From: an uncultured Prevotellaceae bacterium
Lineage (GTDB): Bacteria > Bacteroidota > Bacteroidia > Bacteroidales > Muribaculaceae
DNA: 64,000 nt
Reading direction: 5' to 3'
Assembly: GCA_900317325.1 (NCBI GenBank)
Contig: ONGE01000003.1
Location: 1 to 64,000, forward strand
Shown here: in pieces, positions 58,101-64,000 of the stretch
How the letters are laid out: each line of letters opens with the position of its first letter
Position numbering within the stretch: the stretch's first letter is position 1
Notes under the pieces: model-generated
Told to the model about the DNA's origin: nothing
Database searches by the model: none
What the model saw: only the letters and a program-made list of their open reading frames with translations
Program-made: the position numbers and the translations under genes

Positions 58101-59015
58101 CTAAATCGGGTGGTTGCGGGGGTGGTGGGCAAGGATTTCGTCGCGCAGGCGCGTGCGGTCGATGTGGACGTAGATCTCGGTGGTGGTGATGCTCTCGTGC
58201 CCCAACATCTGCTGGATGGCGCGCAGGTTGGCACCCCCCTCGAGCAGATGGGTGGCAAAACTGTGGCGCAGGGTGTGCGGACTGATGACCTTGCGGATGC
58301 CCGCCAACTCACACAGTTGCTTGATGATGTGGAATATCATCTGGCGCGTGAGCATGGCGCCACGGCGGTTGAGGAACAGGATGTCCTCGCTGCCTTTCTT
58401 GGCCACCTGGTGGGAACGGGTCTGCTCCAGATAGAGGTTAATCTGTTCGATGGCGACTTGCGAGATGGGCACCAAGCGCTGCTTGTTGCCCTTGCCCTGA
58501 ATGATAACATAGCGCTCCTTGATATAGAGTTGTGAAAGCTGCAGCCCCACCAGTTCGCTCACGCGCAAGCCACAGCCGTACATCGTCTCGATGATGGCGC
58601 GATTGCGCTGCCCTTCGGCCTTGGACATGTCGATACAGGCGATCATGGCATCAATCTCGGCAATGGTAAGCACTTCGGGCAGGTGGCGACCGATTTTTGG
58701 CGTGAGCAACAGTTCGGTGGGGTCGGTTTCCATATAGCCCTCCAGCCTCAAGAACTTGTAAAAACTTTTCACCCCGCTGATGATGCGCGCCTGGGAACGC
58801 GGCTGGATGCCCACGTCCTGCAAGGTGCAGACAAAGCGTTCCAGGTCGTCGGTCGTGGCATGCTCGATGCCGATACCGGCGTCGTTCAGGTAGCGAATGA
58901 GTTTGTCCACATCGTCGCTATAGGCCACAGCGGTATTGGCGCTCATGCCCTTGGTCAAGGTCAAGTGCCCCAAGAATCGCTGTTTCACGTCCGCTATGTC
59001 GGTAATCTCTCTCAT
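58101..59015 (-). CDS. xerD: Chromosomal tyrosine recombinase XerD
   Basis: 304 residues, the standard length. Core-binding domain (about 10-95, FLGHLTLTKGMSANTAVAYS) and catalytic domain with Arg in YGCGLRVSELVGL, Lys in GKGNKQRLVPIS, HTLRHSFATHLL (HxxR), LGHESITTTEIYVH with Tyr. It resolves chromosome dimers at dif with XerC. It is the last gene of a run with three serine-hydrolase genes, 28 bp after the stop of the nearest. This recombinase is chromosomal and is not part of the mobile element. Confidence 0.92.
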   Translation of the reverse strand: MREITDIADVKQRFLGHLTLTKGMSANTAVAYSDDVDKLIRYLNDAGIGIEHATTDDLERFVCTLQDVGIQPRSQARIISGVKSFYKFLRLEGYMETDPTELLLTPKIGRHLPEVLTIAEIDAMIACIDMSKAEGQRNRAIIETMYGCGLRVSELVGLQLSQLYIKERYVIIQGKGNKQRLVPISQVAIEQINLYLEQTRSHQVAKKGSEDILFLNRRGAMLTRQMIFHIIKQLCELAGIRKVISPHTLRHSFATHLLEGGANLRAIQQMLGHESITTTEIYVHIDRTRLRDEILAHHPRNHPI

Positions 59016-59043
59016 TTATCAGTTGCTAAGGTCTTTAAGGTCC

Positions 59044-60645
59044 TTAAGGCTCACTTCTAACTCCTAACTCCCCCTGAATGGTATCGTTCAACAGCGGGTC
59101 AAAATTGTCATTGACGATGACCGTGATGCGATTGCCCTCGGGGTGGATCTTCATGCGGCGGTTGTCGCCGCCATCAAGCCAATCCATGCGCATAGTCAGG
59201 GTATCGCCCTGCCAAGCGTAGGCCGCGGCCGACGTGAACGGCCGCTTGGTTCCTACCAATTGCTCCAGGCTTTCCATGATGTAGATGGGACGATCGTCGC
59301 TGGTGGTGATGCGCCACTCGCCACAGGCCGCGACTGCACGCAGCGGGCCGCGCCAGTCGGTCATGGTGAAGACAAGATCGCTGCCCGACCGGGTAACTTC
59401 AATGAATTGCAGGCCCACCAGGTTATCCTCGTCTAACTTGAAGGTTGCGCCCAATAGCCGGTCTTCCAGCGGATGAGTCGCTTCGCCCTGCGGCAACGCT
59501 ATCGCCAGCGAGGGCGACGGAACCAATGCTTGAGGCTGCTGCTTGGCAATGAGCGGCTCCAGCAGTTCGTAATAGATGGTGTTCAACTCATCACCGTAGT
59601 TGGACGCACGGCCATTGATGACGATGACCATGTCCAGTTTGGGCACCACATAGATGAGTTGGCCACCGTAACCAGCCGCGAAGAACGACTCTACTCGAGG
59701 ATGCTGGATGGCCTTGGTCTGGTAGCCGTAGCCCAGATAGTAGTGGTCGATGTTGTAGCCCGTGAACCACGAGCGTATCGTGTGCCAGATGCCGCGCAGG
59801 AAATTCATGATTCTGGCCTTCAACGGCAACTTATGTTTGATGTCCTTGGTGGAAATGAGGCGTTGTGTCATGTCGTGAACCCATTTCTTGCTCACCAGTT
59901 GCTGGCCGTTCCACTGGCCGTCATGCAGCATGAGCAAGCCCAGTTTGGCCTCGCTCTCGGTCTGGAGTCGCAACCCCCACCCTGCCGCCTCAACGCTGTC
60001 GGGCGCCAATTCCCAATCGGCCTCGGTGATGTGCAGGGGAACGAAAATGCGTTGGCGCACATAATCCAGCATAGGCTTCCCAGTAACTCTCGCAACAATC
60101 ATCGCCAGGGCATGGGTACACATCGAGTCATACTTGAACTGCCTCCCCGGCTCGCCGAAATCGCCAGCGAACCATGCGGTCAGCCAGTCCTCTTTACCCA
60201 TAAAAAGGTCAAGGTCGGGCTCACGGCCAGCCGACATCATGAGCACATTGCGAACGGTGAGTTTTTCCAACGCGGGCGACAAGGTGGCGGGCATCTTGTC
60301 ACGCAGGTATTTCGATACCTTGTCATTGATATTGAGCAGGCCGTCGTCCACGGCGAGCCCCACAGCGAGGGCCGTGACCGTCTTGCTGGCGCTATAGAGC
60401 GTGTGCAGTTGTTCGGCCCGATAAGGCGCTGCGTGCAGCTCGCCGATGACCTTGCCGTGGCGCAGCACCATCAGGTGGTGGATATCCACGTCGGGCAAAG
60501 CTGAAATCTTGCCGTAGAATCGATTGAGCAACGACGCATTCACGCCCTCGGCCTCGGGAGTGCTACGCGGCAGTTCGCCCACCTGGGCTGTCGAAGTCAA
60601 AGCAAGAGCCAGAAACGCTATAAGAGCAACGCAGAAACGGGTCAT
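59044..60645 (-). CDS. Serine beta-lactamase-like hydrolase (paralogue 1)
   Basis: 533 residues with signal peptide (MTRFCVALIAFLALALTSTA). Class C beta-lactamase/esterase fold: SxxK nucleophile in LYSASKTVTALAVG (about residue 81), YDS in FKYDSMCTHALAMIV (Y-x-N equivalent) and YGGQLIYVVPK near the third motif. The C-terminal 150 residues form an extra beta domain. It starts with an ATGA overlap with the upstream paralogue (60642-60645). Probably a secreted peptidase, amidase or esterase, not a resistance beta-lactamase. Confidence 0.82.
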   Translation of the reverse strand: MTRFCVALIAFLALALTSTAQVGELPRSTPEAEGVNASLLNRFYGKISALPDVDIHHLMVLRHGKVIGELHAAPYRAEQLHTLYSASKTVTALAVGLAVDDGLLNINDKVSKYLRDKMPATLSPALEKLTVRNVLMMSAGREPDLDLFMGKEDWLTAWFAGDFGEPGRQFKYDSMCTHALAMIVARVTGKPMLDYVRQRIFVPLHITEADWELAPDSVEAAGWGLRLQTESEAKLGLLMLHDGQWNGQQLVSKKWVHDMTQRLISTKDIKHKLPLKARIMNFLRGIWHTIRSWFTGYNIDHYYLGYGYQTKAIQHPRVESFFAAGYGGQLIYVVPKLDMVIVINGRASNYGDELNTIYYELLEPLIAKQQPQALVPSPSLAIALPQGEATHPLEDRLLGATFKLDEDNLVGLQFIEVTRSGSDLVFTMTDWRGPLRAVAACGEWRITTSDDRPIYIMESLEQLVGTKRPFTSAAAYAWQGDTLTMRMDWLDGGDNRRMKIHPEGNRITVIVNDNFDPLLNDTIQGELGVRSEP

Positions 60646-62153
60646 TGGATGGTAAAAGGTATTGTAACAGGTTTAGAATTGGGATAAGTATCGCCTACGG
60701 TCACTTCATTTTTGCCAAAATCAAAAACGAAGGTCATGCCGCTGATCCAGTCCACATAGTGCACACGCACCTCAAGCCGATCGGACGACGGCCAGGCATA
60801 GGCTGCAGCGGCCGTGAAACCGTGGGCGAAGCCCTGCATGCGGTTGATGGCGTTGATGGAATAATACGGGAAACCCGACATCGGGGTGTAGCACCAATTG
60901 CCGTAACCCAGAACATAAGTTTCACTGCCTTGAGTTTCATACTCCACCTTCATCGTGTTGGCCTCAGCGCCCCACGTCAGGCCTATCTGTCGCATTCCGA
61001 ATTTATTGGAAGCCAATTGCAGCAGTTTCACCTGCTTCTTGCCTTTTTTGCCCTTCGGCAACTGCAACTTGGCATTGGCACAATTCTTTTCAAGGCGCCG
61101 TTGCAATTTATTTTCGGGCTGGAGCGGGACAGGCTTCAAGCCTGGCATCAGTTGGTTCCAGATGCAGGCCAGTTCCTCGTGGCCGTACAGTTTCATGCCC
61201 AGGATGACCACAACAAGGTCTTCTTGGGGCACCACCACGGTATATTGACCCATAGCGCCGTCGGCACGGAACGAGCCAGGCCATTTGCTCTGCCACACCT
61301 GGTAGCCGTAGCCCTGATTGCCGTCGGTGGGCGGCACGGTTTCCTTGGCGCCACCATCGATGAGTCGCGAGCAAGCTGCCGTCACATAGTCGGCACTGAT
61401 GAGTTGTTCGCCGTTCCAGTTCCCCTTATTGAGCAGCAACACGCCCAACTTGGTCATCGTCTCGGCCTGGACACGCAAGCCCCAGCCACCGGTATTGATG
61501 CCGTCGGGACTGGTCTCCCAGTCGGCCACGGTGATGTGCATGGGGGCGAAAAGTTTCTTCTGAAGGTATTCCAGCATGGTCTGACCCGTCACGCGCTGCA
61601 CAATGGCACTTAGCATGAAAGTGCACATCGAGTCATACTGGAACAAGCTGCCTGGCTTATCGTCAACAGGTTTGGCGAGCCAGTCTTTTACCCAATCGGT
61701 GCTATTGTTGCGCATCGTCCAGTCGGGTTTCACGCCCGAGGCCATCATCAGCAGGTCACGCACGGTCATTTCGGCCATGTTGTCGCTCACAGGAACAGAG
61801 CGCTTGTCAGGGAAAAAAGTCATCACACGGTCATCGAGCCGCAGCAGATTTTCGTCGATGGCAATGCCCACTGCCAGCGAGGTAAACGTCTTGCTGGCCG
61901 AGTAGAGCGTGTGACTGTCTTCGGCACGGAAGGGCGCGGGATGCAGTTCAGCCACCACCTTGCCGTGGCGCACGACCATCACGTGATGGATGTCACACTC
62001 GGATAGCGCCATCAGCGAGTCCATCATGTTGATGACCGCCTGGGTGCTCACGCCCTCGGCTGCAGGCGCGCTGCGAGGCAGGTCACCCACCTGTGCCTCC
62101 AGAGCCAGGCAGGCAATCAAACACAAGAATAAGGAGGTAATGCGAAGTCTCAT
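60642..62153 (-). CDS. Serine beta-lactamase-like hydrolase (paralogue 2)
   Basis: 503 residues, signal peptide MRLRITSLFLCLIACLALEA. The nucleophile motif is LYSASKTFTSLAVGIA, then FQYDSMCTFMLSAIVQRV and, later, GQYTVVVPQEDLVVVIL. Same layout as paralogue 1, with a C-terminal domain of about 150 residues (NRMQGFAHGFTAAAAYAWPS). Its ends overlap both neighbours by 4 bp, so the three genes are translated as one unit. Confidence 0.82.
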   Translation of the reverse strand: MRLRITSLFLCLIACLALEAQVGDLPRSAPAAEGVSTQAVINMMDSLMALSECDIHHVMVVRHGKVVAELHPAPFRAEDSHTLYSASKTFTSLAVGIAIDENLLRLDDRVMTFFPDKRSVPVSDNMAEMTVRDLLMMASGVKPDWTMRNNSTDWVKDWLAKPVDDKPGSLFQYDSMCTFMLSAIVQRVTGQTMLEYLQKKLFAPMHITVADWETSPDGINTGGWGLRVQAETMTKLGVLLLNKGNWNGEQLISADYVTAACSRLIDGGAKETVPPTDGNQGYGYQVWQSKWPGSFRADGAMGQYTVVVPQEDLVVVILGMKLYGHEELACIWNQLMPGLKPVPLQPENKLQRRLEKNCANAKLQLPKGKKGKKQVKLLQLASNKFGMRQIGLTWGAEANTMKVEYETQGSETYVLGYGNWCYTPMSGFPYYSINAINRMQGFAHGFTAAAAYAWPSSDRLEVRVHYVDWISGMTFVFDFGKNEVTVGDTYPNSKPVTIPFTIQ

Positions 62154-63676
62154 TTTACAGTAAAGTGGATTTTATAGGGTTGGTTTCCGGGGAAATCATC
62201 CCTGAACGTCAATTCCGATTTGTTGAAATCAAAAACATAGGTGCTGGATGCTATCCAGTTGACATAGTGGGTGCGCACTTCCAGCATCGCCGGCGAAGTC
62301 CAGGCATAGGCCGACGCCGTGACAAAATCATGGTTGAGGTCCCTCATGCGGTTGGCTGCATCGATAGAGTATGGCGGGAGACCCTTCAATTGGCCGTAAT
62401 GCCATTCACGATACCCCATCGGGAAGACTTCGACCTGCTGGCCATCGCGAGCCAGCAGCAAGGTGTCGCTGTTGAGCATGGCCCATGCCAGTCCGCTGGA
62501 ATTAGGCATCATCTCCAAGCGTTTACGGTCAACAGGTTTCCCTTTCGGCTCTCCTTGGGGAAGATAAATCATGGCATTGGCACACAGGCTGTCCAATTGT
62601 TGCTGCAGCTGTTTTTCACCCTTCGCGGCGCCACCGATCACGCCCGGCAATAACTGATTCTTGAGAAATGACAACACGCCACGGTCATCAACCATGACGC
62701 CTAGAACGACAACCACCATATCCTGATCAGGCAGCATGGCAATCGTCTGGCCATACTTGCCCATGGCCATCGACAGTTTGCCCAGACCCTGCCATGACGT
62801 ATTCCACAAGTGGTAGCCGTAAGAAAAACCGCCGCCATCGCTCGACTCGGACTCAGCACTGATGAGCGGCGAGCATGCCTGCTCGACATAGTCGGCACTG
62901 ACCAGTTGCTGTCCGTCCCATTCTCCTTTGTTGAGAATCAACACACCCAATTTGGCCAACGCCTCGGTCTGCACACGCAATCCCCAACCGCCAGTGCATA
63001 TTCCATCGGGACTCTTTTCCCACTCGGCTTGATTGATGTGCATCGGGGTGAACAGTTTCTCTTGCAGATACTCAAGCAACGAGCGCCCTGTCACGCGTTG
63101 CACGATGGCACTGAGCATGAAGGAGCACATCGAGTCGTAGTGGAACGCCGTGCCGGGTGCTTCATCACAGGGTTGGGCCAACCAGTCGCGCGCCCAATCG
63201 TTGCTGCGCGTCCTGATGCTGACATTCGGGGTGATTCCCGACGACATCATCAGCAGGTCACGCACGGTCATGTCGGCCATCAAGGGGCTGATGACATCAG
63301 GCATCTTGTCAAAGAAAAACGTGAGCACACGGTCATCAAGGCGCAAGCGGTTCTCATCAATCGCTATGCCTACGGCCAACGCCGTGAACAGTTTGCTCAC
63401 CGAGTACAGCGTGTGGCTATCTTCGGCCCGAAAGGGGGCGGCATGCATCTCGGCCACCACCTTGCCGTGCCTGACGACCATCACGTGGTGGATATCGCAC
63501 CCCGGCATCATCAGCAAGGAATCCATCAAGTTGATGACCGCCTGGGTGCTGATGCCCTCGGCGGCTGGCGTGCTGCGAGGCAGGTCATCGGTCTGGCGTG
63601 CCGACAGCCACAAGGGCAGCAATGCAAGCAATGCCACCAGCGGTATAAACAACAGAAGCCATCGACGACGTTTCAT
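62150..63676 (-). CDS. Serine beta-lactamase-like hydrolase (paralogue 3)
   Basis: 508 residues. A basic N-terminus (MKRRRWLLLFIPLVALLALL) followed by a hydrophobic stretch: signal peptide or anchor. Nucleophile motif LYSVSKLFTALAVGIA (Ser-Val-Ser-Lys), FHYDSMCSFMLSAIVQR and a C-terminal beta domain (HDFVTASAYAWTSPAMLEV). It is the first gene of the triplet on its strand. The three copies diverge most in their C-terminal domains. Confidence 0.82.
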   Translation of the reverse strand: MKRRRWLLLFIPLVALLALLPLWLSARQTDDLPRSTPAAEGISTQAVINLMDSLLMMPGCDIHHVMVVRHGKVVAEMHAAPFRAEDSHTLYSVSKLFTALAVGIAIDENRLRLDDRVLTFFFDKMPDVISPLMADMTVRDLLMMSSGITPNVSIRTRSNDWARDWLAQPCDEAPGTAFHYDSMCSFMLSAIVQRVTGRSLLEYLQEKLFTPMHINQAEWEKSPDGICTGGWGLRVQTEALAKLGVLILNKGEWDGQQLVSADYVEQACSPLISAESESSDGGGFSYGYHLWNTSWQGLGKLSMAMGKYGQTIAMLPDQDMVVVVLGVMVDDRGVLSFLKNQLLPGVIGGAAKGEKQLQQQLDSLCANAMIYLPQGEPKGKPVDRKRLEMMPNSSGLAWAMLNSDTLLLARDGQQVEVFPMGYREWHYGQLKGLPPYSIDAANRMRDLNHDFVTASAYAWTSPAMLEVRTHYVNWIASSTYVFDFNKSELTFRDDFPGNQPYKIHFTVK

Positions 63677-63701
63677 AATTGCTCTCTCGTGATAGTCAAG
63701 T

Positions 63702-64000
63702 CTAACGATAGTTGTCTAACGCCCGCTCGAGTTCTGTGCGGATAAGGGTCTTCAGTTCCTTGGGTTCCACCACCTCGATGCTGGCGCCATGCGACATGAG
63801 TTCTTCCTTGAGGTCGTAGGTGATACGCATCTTGTAGGTGAAAACGGAATAATTGTCGTGAATCTCCTCTTGCTGAGAATTGTGCAACGGCAGGGCGCGG
63901 AAGTACTTGGCCTGCGTGGGTTCGACACGCAGGACGATGCGCTTGGGCTCATTCTGATTGGTGATGATGCCAAAACAGTCCTTGAAGAACTCCGACGGGT
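63702..64000 (-). CDS. WYL-domain transcriptional regulator, C-terminal end
   Basis: The frame runs off the window. The visible 98 residues (PSEFFKDCFGIITNQNEPKR, VEPTQAKYFRALPLHNSQQE, then RITYDLKEELMSHGASIEVV) match the C-terminal WCX part of WYL regulators. These usually carry an N-terminal HTH and sense a ligand or nucleic acid. It lies upstream of the hydrolase triplet on the same strand, 25 bp away, so the promoter may be shared. The 5' part, the HTH and the start lie beyond base 64000. Confidence 0.75.
   Translation of the reverse strand, partial: PSEFFKDCFGIITNQNEPKRIVLRVEPTQAKYFRALPLHNSQQEEIHDNYSVFTYKMRITYDLKEELMSHGASIEVVEPKELKTLIRTELERALDNYR

Noticed and set aside
59473-63745. Large plus-strand frames opposite the serine hydrolases
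   Set aside because: Mirror images of the hydrolase codons; composition is His/Gln/Val-rich as typical for antisense translation.
1-64000. CRISPR arrays, tRNA or rRNA genes, insertion sequences with transposase
   Set aside because: None recognised: no regular repeat-spacer array, no cloverleaf-like sequence and no transposase frame were found.

Overview
The window comes from a Bacteroidales genome (Prevotella, Muribaculum or Bacteroides-like; genus not resolvable). Promoters carry the Bacteroidota -7 box TAnnTTTG, Shine-Dalgarno sequences are weak, the accessory genes are of conjugative-element types found in this order, and the chromosomal part holds CotH/dockerin surface proteins, WYL, XerD and MnmE.

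Positions 1 to about 45.76 kb are an integrated mobile element (ICE or mobilizable element), entered from its interior: the left end lies outside the window. The right end carries a tyrosine integrase (42.6-43.8 kb), a protein of about seven tandem helix-turn-helix units (43.9-45.4 kb), an excisionase-like protein (41.2 kb) and direct repeats abutting the 3' end of mnmE, which looks like the insertion site. The backbone holds a DUF4942 DNA methyltransferase (cut by the window edge), M23 and glucosaminidase peptidoglycan hydrolases, a toprim protein, a set of secreted or membrane proteins of unknown function (10.5-16.1 kb), ArdC-type antirestriction proteins, an SSB-like protein, a phosphoribosyltransferase-like protein, a MobV relaxase with an inverted-repeat-rich oriT candidate, an OmpA-like protein, a lipoprotein, topoisomerase III and a serine-recombinase-like protein that has lost its catalytic residues. 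No coupling ATPase or VirB4-type ATPase is seen, so transfer needs genes to the left or in trans. Promoters across the element share an imperfect palindrome resembling GCTCAAAATATTGATA.

Two accessory inserts sit in the backbone. At 2.7-5.0 kb a three-gene hipBST-type toxin-antitoxin operon has three operators spaced exactly 41 bp apart and is flanked by near-identical 24-bp repeats; a broken YhcG-family nuclease gene stops at the left repeat. At 22.8-31.64 kb an AT-rich cargo island holds an operon of an AlbA_2/ATPase protein plus two unknown proteins, divergent from a 1243-residue protein that reads as TPR, GreA/B-C-like and PIN domains. Next to it are remnants of a CHAT-like protease gene and a SLOG gene cut off mid-reading-frame. 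This island is the best candidate for an undescribed (probably defence) system.

From 45.76 kb to the end is ordinary chromosome: nuclease-mnmE operon, PIG-L deacetylase, a large FAD/Fe-S D-lactate-dehydrogenase-like protein, a conserved small protein, three tandem CotH-dockerin paralogues, a REPIN-like palindrome pair, xerD preceded by three overlapping serine-hydrolase paralogues, and the C-terminus of a WYL regulator.
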